64,000 nucleotides of DNA from Gammaproteobacteria bacterium (GTDB taxonomy: Bacteria; Pseudomonadota; Gammaproteobacteria; Burkholderiales; Burkholderiaceae_D). The position numbers were made by a program, and so were the translations under genes. Positions 9,376 to 20,191 of this stretch are shown piece after piece. Position 1 is the first letter of the stretch, and every line of letters begins with the position of its first letter. The notes under the pieces are model-generated. The model ran no database searches and had not been told where the DNA came from. It saw only the letters and a program-made list of their open reading frames with translations. Location of the stretch: positions 81,242-145,241 of the forward strand of contig CAJCIC010000020.1 in NCBI GenBank assembly GCA_903970185.1, read 5' to 3'.

Positions 9376-9615
9376 CGATGATTGACGAGGTTTTCGGCTC
9401 GAACGCCAATTTGGGGACGCGCAGGGCTGGCGTCGCCCGCAATCCGCCTGCGAGTTGCGAGGGCCTTGGCATCGGTGCGCGAAGTATGCGTCCGAGTATT
9501 TGGCAGCAGCGGCACGAATTGCGTCTGGTCGCAGCGCGAACGTGATTCCAATTTCACGTTCTTGTCGCGCTCAGGCAAATGCCGCGTAGTAAGACGTTCG
9601 CAACCGCTTGAATTT

Positions 9616-9692
9616 TGGTGGGCCGTGCTGGGCTCGAACCAGCGACCAAGAGGTTATGAGCCCCCTGCTCTTACCAACTGAGCTAACGGCCC
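9616..9692 (-). tRNA. tRNA with CAT anticodon, probably Ile2
   Basis: A full 77-base cloverleaf with encoded CCA. The acceptor stem GGGCCGT pairs with ACGGCCC, the D arm is GCTC...GAGC, the anticodon loop is CTCATAA, and the T arm is GCTGG-TTCGAGC-CCAGC. The CAT anticodon could be elongator Met or the isoleucine tRNA whose C34 is converted to lysidine by TilS. The variable and T-arm bases (TTGGTCGCTGGTTC) match the Ile2 pattern of E. coli ileX much better than elongator Met. Confidence 0.9.
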
Positions 9693-9708
9693 GACGTGCG
9701 GAAGATTC

Positions 9709-9736
9709 AAAAAAAGAGCCTCTTGCGAGGCTCTTT
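9709..9736 (-). terminator. Rho-independent terminator of rpoD
   Basis: On the minus strand a 10-bp stem, AAAGAGCCTC and GAGGCTCTTT around a GCAA tetraloop, is followed by a run of T. It lies 10 bases after the rpoD stop and 17 bases before the tRNA, so it separates the two. Confidence 0.9.
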
Positions 9737-9745
9737 CAGATCGCC

Positions 9746-12226
<2,481 letters not shown>

Positions 12227-12429
12227 ATAGGTCCTTGCGAATTGCGTTCAATGAGCGATGACAACGAAAAGCCTTGCCTAATCCATAGGCAGTCCGGCGC
12301 TGCGCTTTTGCGGATGGATCTCCAGGCACATGGCGAAGCGTCTCAAACGGCCTCTTCATGCGGGATCCGAAACTGATCACTACGGCAGCACCCGGGTCTA
12401 TTCGCCCGGGTTGGAGCGGTAAACCATAA

Positions 12430-12458
12430 ATTATAGCATGGAGCCGCTAGAATTCCAG
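12430..12458 (-). promoter_or_regulatory. Candidate rpoD promoter
   Basis: A perfect TATAAT at 12430-12435 (minus strand) lies 17 bases from a weak -35, CTGGAA. It sits in the 290-base gap between dnaG and rpoD, about 200 bases before the rpoD start. The gap also holds a CCCGGG/CCCGGG hairpin at 12393-12412 without a T run. No other gene is seen in the gap. Confidence 0.5.
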
Positions 12459-12516
12459 TCCTTTCTATGCCGCCAAACCATTAAGAAACCACGCCAAATC
12501 AAGCGCTTGGGCCGTG

Positions 12517-14316
12517 CTACTGAAGTGGGGACGCGGGCGGGTTAATCAAGGCGCGGGAACTACGCAGAGCCTGCTGCTCTTGCAGCAACTGGCGGTATCG
12601 GCTGGCGGCGTTAGCGTCAGGCGTGCCCTGGCGGGCAAGCGCCTCAAGTTCGTTCTTGATATCCGTTTCCCGCAATTTGCGGCTGGCCAGTGCGAGCTCG
12701 GCCAAGGCGCCTTCGGGTGCGATGTCCTGCGCGACGAGGAGCTGGGCGATGCGCTCGGAGAAAAGCTCCGCCTCGGGCAAGGCGGCCAAAGCGTGACTGA
12801 GGGTGGCAAGCGTTGCATCCGGTCCGACTTTCTCGCAGACCTCGACCAGGATGCCGAGCTCGGGCAGGGGGTGGCTCATGAGCAGCGCACGCGTTTCCGC
12901 GTCGATTTGCCGGGCCAGCGCCGGTTGCGTCAGGAGCATGCGCATGACCTGATCCTCAAGCGGGGTCGGTCGCGAGCGTCGAGACGCAGCGGTTGGGCGC
13001 CGTCTCAGAGGACCTGCCACCTCAAGCGCTGCGAGCTCGCTGATTTCATCTTCAGTGGTGTGCGTCAGGCGCGCAAGTTCGCGCACGATCTGCAGCCGCA
13101 AGACGCCTGCTGGCAACTGTGCGAGAAGCGGTTTGGCCTGATGGATTGCGTGGGCGCGACCCTCGGCCGTTGCCAGCGCCTCGTTGGCCACGACTTCTTG
13201 CAGCAGGAAAGCCGAAAGCGGCAGGGCACGATCGATCGCCTCGCGAAATCCGGCTTCACCAAATTCGCGGATGTACGTGTCCGGATCGTGTTCGCTCGGC
13301 AGAAAGAGAAAGTTGAACGCCTTGTCGTCAGCCGCAAACGGCAGACTTGCCTCGAGCGCGCGCCAGGCGGCTTTGCGCCCGGCAACATCGCCATCAAAAC
13401 TGAACACGATCCTGTCGGTGTTGCGCACGAGCTTTTGCACATGGTTGGCCGTGCACGCCGTGCCAAGTGTGGCAACCGCATTGGGCACGCCCAACTGCGC
13501 CAGGGCGACGACATCCATATAGCCTTCGACCACAATCACAAAACCCGCCTCGCGAATCGCGCGACGCGCCTCAAACAGGCCGTAGAGCTCGTAGCCCTTC
13601 TGGAACAGCGGCGTTTCAGGCGAATTCAAGTATTTCGGCTCGCCCTTGTCGAGGATGCGACCGCCAAAACCGATGGTCTGCCCCTTTGCGTTTCGGATCG
13701 GGAACATGATGCGATCGCGAAATCGGTCGTAGCGCTTGTGCTTGCCGTCCTCGTCGCGATCCACCACAAGGCCAGCCTCGGTCAGGGCGGCATTGCGATA
13801 ATCCTCGAACGCATGTTCAAGGCTTGTCCAGCCATCGGGCGCATAGCCTAAGGCAAAGCGCGCTGCAATCTGACCGGTCAGACCGCGCCCCTTGAGGTAG
13901 TCGATAGCGCGCGTCGATTTGCGCAACTCGGCCTTGTAGTAATCCGACGCGATCGCCATGACCTCGGCAAGACCGGTGCTTGCAGCAAAAGATGGCGCAG
14001 CGGCGCCCGCGCGTTCGGCGCGAGGCTCATCGGGCACGACCATGCCTACGCCCTGGGCGAGATCGTGGACCGCCTCGGGAAAGGTCATGCCCGAGTACTC
14101 CATCAGAAAGCCAATGGCAGTGCCGTGCGCGCCGCAGCCGAAACAGTGGAAAAACTGCTTGGTCGGACTGACCGTGAACGACCCGGATTTTTCGTTATGG
14201 AACGGGCAAAGCCCGATCAGATTGGCGCCGCCCTTGCGCAGCTTGACGTATTGTCCGACGACGTCAACGATGTCAACGCGAGACAACAAGTCCGAAATGA
14301 AGGAAGCAGGAATCAT
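12517..14316 (-). CDS. dnaG: DNA primase
   Basis: A 599-residue primase that makes RNA primers for replication. The N-terminal zinc-binding domain shows LCPFHNEKSGSF and FHCFGCGAHG (CHC2 type, residues 37-67). The catalytic core follows, with the Toprim segment VIVVEGYMDVVAL and VATLGTACT, and metal-binding FSFDGDVAGRKAAWRA. The C-terminal DnaB-interacting domain is less conserved. It lies 91 bases after yqeY on the same strand. Confidence 0.97.
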   Translation of the reverse strand: MIPASFISDLLSRVDIVDVVGQYVKLRKGGANLIGLCPFHNEKSGSFTVSPTKQFFHCFGCGAHGTAIGFLMEYSGMTFPEAVHDLAQGVGMVVPDEPRAERAGAAAPSFAASTGLAEVMAIASDYYKAELRKSTRAIDYLKGRGLTGQIAARFALGYAPDGWTSLEHAFEDYRNAALTEAGLVVDRDEDGKHKRYDRFRDRIMFPIRNAKGQTIGFGGRILDKGEPKYLNSPETPLFQKGYELYGLFEARRAIREAGFVIVVEGYMDVVALAQLGVPNAVATLGTACTANHVQKLVRNTDRIVFSFDGDVAGRKAAWRALEASLPFAADDKAFNFLFLPSEHDPDTYIREFGEAGFREAIDRALPLSAFLLQEVVANEALATAEGRAHAIHQAKPLLAQLPAGVLRLQIVRELARLTHTTEDEISELAALEVAGPLRRRPTAASRRSRPTPLEDQVMRMLLTQPALARQIDAETRALLMSHPLPELGILVEVCEKVGPDATLATLSHALAALPEAELFSERIAQLLVAQDIAPEGALAELALASRKLRETDIKNELEALARQGTPDANAASRYRQLLQEQQALRSSRALINPPASPLQ

Positions 14317-14407
14317 CAGCGCTCAATCGCACCTGGCCGGCAAACACGCCCTGGCCAGCGCAACACGATGCTCTAGAAAAAGATCCGCCGCAAGGCGCCT
14401 TTTGCTG

Positions 14408-14869
14408 CTAGCCGGCAAGAAGCGTCTTCACGCGCTGCGCCACCTGCGTCATGTCGGCGCGCCCGGCGAGATTCGGCTTTAGGCGACCCATGACCTTGCC
14501 CATGGCCTGCGGCCCGGTGGCGCCTTCGGCATGAATGGCGGCACGGATTTCCCTGTCGATGTCTTCCACGCTCAGTTGCGCCGGCAGATAAGCCGAGAGA
14601 ATGACGACTTCGGCTTCTTCCTTTTCGACAAGATCGAGACGGTTCGCAGCACGAAACTGGCTGATCGAATCCTTGCGCTGTTTGATCAACTTGTCGACTA
14701 AGGCCAGCACATCGGCATCGCTTAGGGTGATGCGCTCGTCAACCTCACGCTGCTTGATTGCGGCGGTCAACATGCGGATCGTCGTCAGCCGCGCGGAATC
14801 CTTGGCGCGCATGGCGGCTTTGACATCCTCTTGGATACGCGCGAGAAGTGCAGAAGGCGTGGAACTCAT
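14408..14869 (-). CDS. yqeY: GatB/YqeY-domain protein
   Basis: A 153-residue YqeY protein, related to the tail domain of the GatB amidotransferase subunit. Typical blocks are RLTTIRMLTAAIKQREVDER, AEVVILSAYLPAQLS and MGKVMGRLKPNLAGRADM. Gene order rpsU-yqeY-dnaG-rpoD is usual in many proteobacteria. Its precise role is not established; tRNA binding is often suggested because of GatB. Confidence 0.93.
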   Translation of the reverse strand: MSSTPSALLARIQEDVKAAMRAKDSARLTTIRMLTAAIKQREVDERITLSDADVLALVDKLIKQRKDSISQFRAANRLDLVEKEEAEVVILSAYLPAQLSVEDIDREIRAAIHAEGATGPQAMGKVMGRLKPNLAGRADMTQVAQRVKTLLAG

Positions 14870-15052
14870 CGGGTCTTCTTTATCGATTGCAGCCTGTCAT
14901 TTTAAGCGAGTCCGGCGGCGGCGAGCGCTCACATCGCGCAGCTTCGCAGATCGGGTGCAAGACCGACTTGTTCAAGACTGTCCACCGGCAGTACACCGCT
15001 TTTTCACCGCTTTTGCACAGCTTGTCCACAGTCGCGCCTGAGCTGCCTGCCC

Positions 15053-15090
15053 AGAAACAAAAAACCCGCAGGAGACACGCTGCGGGTTTT
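15053..15090 (-). terminator. Terminator/attenuator after rpsU
   Basis: A stem AACCCGCA/TGCGGGTT with a 14-base loop at 15061-15090 is followed on the minus strand by TTTTTTGTTT. It lies about 33 bases past the rpsU stop and before yqeY, in the place where rpsU transcripts are commonly attenuated in this operon. Confidence 0.8.
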
Positions 15091-15122
15091 ATCGGGGGGC
15101 CGACGTTTGCAGCAGTCGCGCC

Positions 15123-15335
15123 CTAGTACATCTTCTTTGGCAGCATTTGGCTGCGCAGGCGCTTATAGTGGCGCTTGACCGCGGCGGCCAGCTTGCGCTT
15201 GCGCTCTGCAGTGGGCTTTTCGTAGAATTCACGCGCGCGCAACTCGGTCAGAAGGCCGGTTTTCTCCATGGTGCGCTTAAAGCGGCGCAGCGCAACCTCG
15301 AACGGCTCGTTTTCTTTGACGCGGACTGTTGGCAT
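15123..15335 (-). CDS. rpsU: 30S ribosomal protein S21
   Basis: A 70-residue S21 protein reading [19 protein letters not shown] and ending [17 protein letters not shown], rich in Lys and Arg as in the family. It takes part in initiation on the small subunit. The ATG at 15335 gives the exact family N-terminus; a longer frame upstream runs through the promoter and is not coding. Confidence 0.96.
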   Translation of the reverse strand: MPTVRVKENEPFEVALRRFKRTMEKTGLLTELRAREFYEKPTAERKRKLAAAVKRHYKRLRSQMLPKKMY

Positions 15336-15371
15336 CGGTAAATCGCTTGGGCGAAAGGTAGAAAGCCTTGG

Positions 15372-15401
15372 AGTATATCCGATGTCCGCATTGCGTGCCA
15401 A
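15372..15401 (-). promoter_or_regulatory. rpsU promoter
   Basis: On the minus strand a -35 TTGGCA (15396-15401) and a -10 TATACT (15372-15377) are separated by 18 bases. The expected transcript start lies about 30 bases before the rpsU ATG, so this is the likely main promoter of the operon. Confidence 0.7.
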
Positions 15402-15467
15402 GCCCAAAAGCCCACCGCATCCCGTAGGTGTCTGATTTGTTGCGGTTTTGAGCGCGTAGCGGGCATT

Positions 15468-16670
15468 CTAGAGGGCCTCGCCAGCGACGAACCCGGACGA
15501 CCAGGCCCACTGGAAGTTGTAGCCGCCAAGCCAGCCCGTGACGTCGACCACTTCGCCGATGAAAAAAAGGCCGGGATGGTCACGACTTGAGAGGGTGTCG
15601 GCGTCAAGTTCGCAGGTCGCCACGCCCCCGCGCGTCACTTCGGCCTTCTGGAATCCTTCCGAGCCCGAAGGCACGATGCGCCAGTCCTTTAAGCCGGCTG
15701 CAATCAATGCCAGGGCGCGGTTGCCGACTTCGGCGATCTTGCGCTCGGCGAGCGCGGCAATTTCCGGCCCCTGGGCATTGAGCCACTCGTGCGCGAGACG
15801 CCTTGGCAACCATTGCGCGAGCACGGTTGCAAGCGTCTGCCGGGTTTGATCCTTCTGTCGCTTGAGTTCGGCCAGAAGATCAATGGCCGGGGCGAAATCG
15901 ATGCTGATGTCCTGACCCGGTGTCCAAAACGTCGAAATCTGCAGCACGGCGGGCCCGGAAATGCCGCGATGGGTAAACAGCAGGTCTTCAAGAAAAGTCT
16001 GCGTCGAGCCGCCGGTGCCAATGCGCACGGGAGCTGCGATGCCGGCGAGCTCGGCAAAGGGCCGCCATGTGTCTTGCGGGAACTTCAGCGGCACAAGTGC
16101 CGCGCGCGGCTCGATCACGCGCAAGCCGAACTGGCGCGCGATGCGATAGCCAAAATCGCTCGCGCCGATCTTCGGAATCGACAGGCCTCCCGTGGCGATC
16201 ACGACCTTCTTCGCGTCGATGCGGCCGCGCGTGGTTTCAAGTCGATAGCCGCAATCGCCGCGAACGATCGAAGACACGCTGGCCGGATAAACCAGTTCCA
16301 CCGCACCCGCCCTGCACTCGGCCAGCAACATGCGGATAATCGCCTCGCTCGATTCATCACAGAAAAGCTGGCCCTTGTGCTTCTCGTGAAAGGCGATCCT
16401 GTGGCGCTTGATCAGCCGGATGAAGTCAGCCACGCCAAAGCGCCTAAGCGCTGCCTCGCAAAAGGCGGGGTCCTCCGAGACGAAGTTGTGTGCTGCCACA
16501 TCGCGATTGGTGAAGTTGCAGCGCCCGCCACCTGAAATGCGAATCTTCTCGGCCAGACGCGCGCTGTGTTCGAAGAGCACGACGCGTTTGCCGCGGCGAC
16601 CCGCAACGGCAGCGCACCAAAGGCCTGCAGCACCACCGCCAACGATCGCCGCGTCGACTTCTGTCAACAT
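15468..16670 (-). CDS. Flavoprotein of the HI0933/BaiN family
   Basis: A 400-residue FAD-dependent oxidoreductase. AAIVGGGAAGLWCAAVAGRR is the dinucleotide-binding loop, IRISGGGRCNFTN is the family signature, VVIATGGLSIPKIGASDFGY is the second FAD block, and GLFFIGEVVDVTGWLGGYN closes the FAD site. Members are flavoproteins of uncertain substrate. It sits 15 bases before the FAH-family gene on the same strand. Confidence 0.9.
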   Translation of the reverse strand: MLTEVDAAIVGGGAAGLWCAAVAGRRGKRVVLFEHSARLAEKIRISGGGRCNFTNRDVAAHNFVSEDPAFCEAALRRFGVADFIRLIKRHRIAFHEKHKGQLFCDESSEAIIRMLLAECRAGAVELVYPASVSSIVRGDCGYRLETTRGRIDAKKVVIATGGLSIPKIGASDFGYRIARQFGLRVIEPRAALVPLKFPQDTWRPFAELAGIAAPVRIGTGGSTQTFLEDLLFTHRGISGPAVLQISTFWTPGQDISIDFAPAIDLLAELKRQKDQTRQTLATVLAQWLPRRLAHEWLNAQGPEIAALAERKIAEVGNRALALIAAGLKDWRIVPSGSEGFQKAEVTRGGVATCELDADTLSSRDHPGLFFIGEVVDVTGWLGGYNFQWAWSSGFVAGEAL

Positions 16671-16685
16671 CGGCGAGCGCCTAGA

Positions 16686-17528
16686 TCAGCTGGCAACGAT
16701 GCGCTGCCGCTGCTTGCCAAGTCCCTCGATACCCAGCGTCACGACATCACCGACGGCAAGAAAGCGCGGCGGCTTCTTGCCCATGCCAACGCCTGGCGGC
16801 GTGCCCGTGGCAATCACATCGCCTGGGCGCAGCGTCATGTAGTGACTGCAATAGCTAACGATCTGGCGACAATCAAAGACCATCGTCGACGTCGAGCCGC
16901 GCTGCATCGCCTCGCCATTGACGTCAAGCCACAGCGAGAGCTTTTGCGGGTCGGCGATCTCGTCGGCAGTGACAAGGTACGGTCCGATCGGTCCGAACGT
17001 GTCGCAGCCCTTGCCCTTGTCCCACTGCGAGCCACGCTCAAGCTGGAACTGGCGCTCGGATACGTCGTTGATGAGGACGTAGCCCGCGACGTGGCGCATT
17101 GCGCGCTCGAGCGGCACGTAACGCGCCTGGCTGCCAATGACAATGCCAAGCTCGACCTCCCAGTCGAGCTTGGTCGAATGCGGCGGCATCTTGACGTCAT
17201 CGTTGGGGCCATTGATCGAGGTCGTGGCCTTCAAGAACATGATCGGCTCCTTGGGCACCGGCATGTTCGACTCGGCGGCGTGATCGGCGTAGTTAAGACC
17301 AATGCCGATGAATTTGGAAATGCCAACGAAGGGAACGCCAAGGCGCGGCTCGCCACTCACGCGCGGCAATGAACGCAAATCGAGTGCTGCCAGCCTGCGC
17401 TGGCCTTCAGGCGAAAACACCGACACGTCGATGTCCTCGACCAGCGAGGACAGATCGCGCAGGCCGCCGCCGGCATCGATCGCACCAGGCTTCTCGTACC
17501 CCTCCTTACCATAGCGAACTAGCTTCAC
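16686..17528 (-). CDS. Fumarylacetoacetate hydrolase-family protein
   Basis: A 280-residue member of the FAH superfamily. IGIGLNYADHAAESNMPVP and PIMFLKATTSINGPNDDV are the signature blocks; DWEVELGIVIG gives the metal-binding Glu pair and GYVLINDVSERQFQLERG the Asp. Members act on acylpyruvates, 2-hydroxy-dienedioates or ureidoglycolate-like compounds; this one cannot be narrowed. It ends nine bases before recG's 3' end on the same strand side, with no aromatic-degradation partners beside it. Confidence 0.9.
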   Translation of the reverse strand: MKLVRYGKEGYEKPGAIDAGGGLRDLSSLVEDIDVSVFSPEGQRRLAALDLRSLPRVSGEPRLGVPFVGISKFIGIGLNYADHAAESNMPVPKEPIMFLKATTSINGPNDDVKMPPHSTKLDWEVELGIVIGSQARYVPLERAMRHVAGYVLINDVSERQFQLERGSQWDKGKGCDTFGPIGPYLVTADEIADPQKLSLWLDVNGEAMQRGSTSTMVFDCRQIVSYCSHYMTLRPGDVIATGTPPGVGMGKKPPRFLAVGDVVTLGIEGLGKQRQRIVAS

Positions 17529-17537
17529 TTGTGTCTC

Positions 17538-19634
17538 CTATGCCTTGAGATATTCGGCGCGATCGCCCAACCAGCGATGCAGGTGACGCTCGACCGGCCC
17601 GCTAGTGTCGCGCAAAAGCTCGAGCGCCGCATCTCGTGCCTGTTCAAGCAGCGACTGGTCGTGCAAAAGGTCGGCAAAGCGCAACAGCGCCACCCCCGAC
17701 TGGCGCTGGCCAAGGAACTCACCCGGGCCCCGCAGTTCCAGATCGCGCCTTGCAAGCTCAAAGCCATCGGCGCTCTCCTTGATGATGCGCAGGCGTTCCT
17801 TGGCCAGGTTCGAAAGAGGTGCCTGATACATCAGGATGCAGGTCGAGGCGTCCCGGCCGCGGCCGATCCGACCGCGCAATTGATGCATCTGGGAGAGGCC
17901 GAAACGCTCGGCATGCTCGATCACCATCAGGCTTGCGTTTGGCACGTCAACGCCGACTTCGATCACGGTCGTGGCAACCAGTACATCGATCGACCCGGCG
18001 TAGAACCCCTCCATCACCTGTGCCTTGTCGGCAGATGAGAGTCTGCCATGGCAAAGGCCGATTGAAAGCTCGGGCAGCGCCTTTCGCAACGCCTCGAAGG
18101 TCTCGACTGCGGTCTTGAGTTCGAGCGTTTCGCTCTCTTCGATGAGCGGGCACACCCAGTAGGCCTGGCCGCCGGCCTTGACCGTCTGTGCAACGCCCGC
18201 AACCACCTGTTCACGACGACTGCTTGCAAACAGTTTGGTCGTGATCGGTTGCCGTCCAGGAGGCAATTCGTCGATCGTCGAGACTTCGAGATCGGCAAAA
18301 TAGGTCATGGCAAGCGTGCGCGGAATCGGTGTTGCCGACATCATCAACTGGTGCGGCTCACGCGCGCCACCCTTGCCACCCAGTGCCAGTCGCTGGTCGA
18401 CACCGAAGCGGTGCTGTTCGTCGACGATGGCAAGTCCGAGCTGGCGAAATCCAATGCTTTCCTGAATCAGCGCGTGCGTACCGATGACGAGCTGTGCACG
18501 GCCGTCTTCGATGGCGCAAAGGGCGGTGCTACGCTCTGACTTCTTGATCCTGCCGGTGAGCCAGACGACGTGAATGCCAAGCGCCGAAAGCCATTCGGAA
18601 ATCTTGGCGAAATGCTGCTCGGCAAGAATTTCAGTGGGTGCCATGAGCGCGGCCTGCGTGCCGTTTTCAATCGCGCGCAACGCCGCCAGTGCGGCGATGA
18701 TGGTCTTGCCGCTGCCGACATCGCCTTGCAGGAGCCGCTGCATCGGATAGGACGCCGAGAGATCGGATGCGATTTCGCTCCACACCCGCTTTTGCGCGCC
18801 GGTCAGCGTGAACGGCAACATGCGCAGCAAGGCATCGGTCAATTTGCCACGCGCAGTCAGCGCTATCGCCTGCCGTGACCTTCTGAGCAGCCGCGCGCGC
18901 TGCAACGACAGCTGCTGCGCGAGCAACTCGTCGAACTTGACGCGCCGCCATGCCGGATGACGGCGCTCCAGCAAATCCTCAATGTCGGCGTCCGCGCTCG
19001 GGTTGTGCAGGGTTCTGACAGCGCGCTCGAACGTCCACAGGTCAAGTTTGCTGACGAGTTCGGCAGGCAACGTATCGGCAAGATCGGCACTTGCCAGCGC
19101 CCGCTTGATCGCGGCGCGCAACAGCGTCTGGGAGACGCCTTCGCTTGCGGGATAGACCGGCGTGAGGCGATCCGGCAACGCTTCGCCGGGCCTGATCACG
19201 TTGTAGCGCGGGTGAATCATTTCGCGCACCAGAATGCCGCCGCGCAACTCGCCCCTGACCCGGAGCAGCTGGCCGGGCTCGAAGTGCTTCACCTGGCTGC
19301 CGTAGAAATGCAGAAAACGCAGCGTCAGTGACCCGCTCTGATCCTCGACTTCGACGATCAGCTGGCGCCTGCCACGGTACTGGATCTCGCTTTTCACGAC
19401 GCGCACTTCGACCTGGCCGCTCTCGCCAGGCTGCAAGTCGGCGATGCGCACAATGTGCGTTTCGTCTTCGTAGCGCAGCGGCAGGTGCAATACGCAATCG
19501 ATCGCCCGCCGCAAGCCCATGCGCGCGAGCCTGGCGATGGTCGAGTCGTCACCCGCCTCTTTTGGCGTCGTGGCCTTTTTTCTGGCGGTCTTTTTGGCCA
19601 CCTTCCCGGCCGCCCGCACCGGCGCGGCTCGCAT
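17538..19634 (-). CDS. recG: ATP-dependent DNA helicase RecG
   Basis: A 698-residue RecG that remodels stalled forks and Holliday junctions. The wedge/OB domain (DCVLHLPLRYEDET, VEDQSGSLTLRFLHFY) is followed by Walker A LLQGDVGSGKTIIAALAAL, the DEQH-type motif II AIVDEQHRFGV, MSATPIPRTLAMT, and the C-terminal QMHQLRGRIGRG and DLELRGPGEFLGQRQSG. The first 25 residues form an Ala/Lys/Arg-rich extension before the usual start. Confidence 0.97.
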   Translation of the reverse strand: MRAAPVRAAGKVAKKTARKKATTPKEAGDDSTIARLARMGLRRAIDCVLHLPLRYEDETHIVRIADLQPGESGQVEVRVVKSEIQYRGRRQLIVEVEDQSGSLTLRFLHFYGSQVKHFEPGQLLRVRGELRGGILVREMIHPRYNVIRPGEALPDRLTPVYPASEGVSQTLLRAAIKRALASADLADTLPAELVSKLDLWTFERAVRTLHNPSADADIEDLLERRHPAWRRVKFDELLAQQLSLQRARLLRRSRQAIALTARGKLTDALLRMLPFTLTGAQKRVWSEIASDLSASYPMQRLLQGDVGSGKTIIAALAALRAIENGTQAALMAPTEILAEQHFAKISEWLSALGIHVVWLTGRIKKSERSTALCAIEDGRAQLVIGTHALIQESIGFRQLGLAIVDEQHRFGVDQRLALGGKGGAREPHQLMMSATPIPRTLAMTYFADLEVSTIDELPPGRQPITTKLFASSRREQVVAGVAQTVKAGGQAYWVCPLIEESETLELKTAVETFEALRKALPELSIGLCHGRLSSADKAQVMEGFYAGSIDVLVATTVIEVGVDVPNASLMVIEHAERFGLSQMHQLRGRIGRGRDASTCILMYQAPLSNLAKERLRIIKESADGFELARRDLELRGPGEFLGQRQSGVALLRFADLLHDQSLLEQARDAALELLRDTSGPVERHLHRWLGDRAEYLKA

Positions 19635-19642
19635 GCCCGTAC

Positions 19643-20023
19643 TCAGAGCGCAAGAAGCGCTTCGATTTCGAACTGGGCACCGCGTGGCAGGCTTGCGACG
19701 CCCACCGTCGAGCGTGCCGGATAGGGTTCTGACAAGAGTTCCTGCATGATCGAGTTGACCCGCGCGAAGTGGCCAAGATCAGTCAGAAAGAGTGTGACCT
19801 TGACGAGCTGGGCGAAGCTGCCGCCGGCGGCTTCTGCAACCGCCTGCAGATTGTGGAAGGCCTGGCGCACCTCGGCATCAAAGCCGCCACTGACGAGCTC
19901 GCCCGTCAGGGGATCAAGGCCGATCTGCCCGGACGTGAAGACCAGTGACCCTGACGCCACGGCCTGGGAGTAAGGCCCGATCGCTGCGGGTGCCTTCTGG
20001 GTAGAAACGATGCGTTTGTCCAT
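19643..20023 (-). CDS. RidA (YjgF/UK114) family enamine/imine deaminase
   Basis: A 126-residue RidA protein. IGPYSQAVASGSLVFTSGQIG is the N-terminal signature and YPARSTVGVASLPRGAQFEIEALLAL the C-terminal one, including the conserved substrate-binding Arg. It removes reactive enamine/imine intermediates. It starts eight bases before recG and probably shares its message. The start was set at the internal ATG (MDKRIVSTQKAP), which fits the family length. Confidence 0.92.
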   Translation of the reverse strand: MDKRIVSTQKAPAAIGPYSQAVASGSLVFTSGQIGLDPLTGELVSGGFDAEVRQAFHNLQAVAEAAGGSFAQLVKVTLFLTDLGHFARVNSIMQELLSEPYPARSTVGVASLPRGAQFEIEALLAL

Positions 20024-20191
20024 GCACATTCCTTGCGCGAGCGCGCCTTGATGATCCGGGCTAGTGTATCCGAGCTTGGTGCACGTCCCGGCTTGAAAGC
20101 TTTACCCAAAAGCGTATCATCCGACCCTTCGCTGCGGCGCAACAATGCTTAACTCCCCCGCTCCCTGTCGCGGCCATCGCGCCCATTCATC

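Noticed and set aside
12393..12412. CCCGGG/CCCGGG hairpin as a dnaG terminator
   Set aside because: No T run follows on either strand, so it is not a rho-independent terminator.
12514..13851. A 445-codon plus-strand frame
   Set aside because: It is antisense to dnaG, which is certain; this frame has no motif.
15336..15407. Longer rpsU start
   Set aside because: It would place the promoter -10 inside the gene; S21 starts at [11 protein letters not shown].
16686..17528. An aromatic ring-cleavage pathway suggested by the FAH-family gene and the dienelactone hydrolase at 57155
   Set aside because: The two are 40 kb apart and no dioxygenase, decarboxylase or regulator genes adjoin either.
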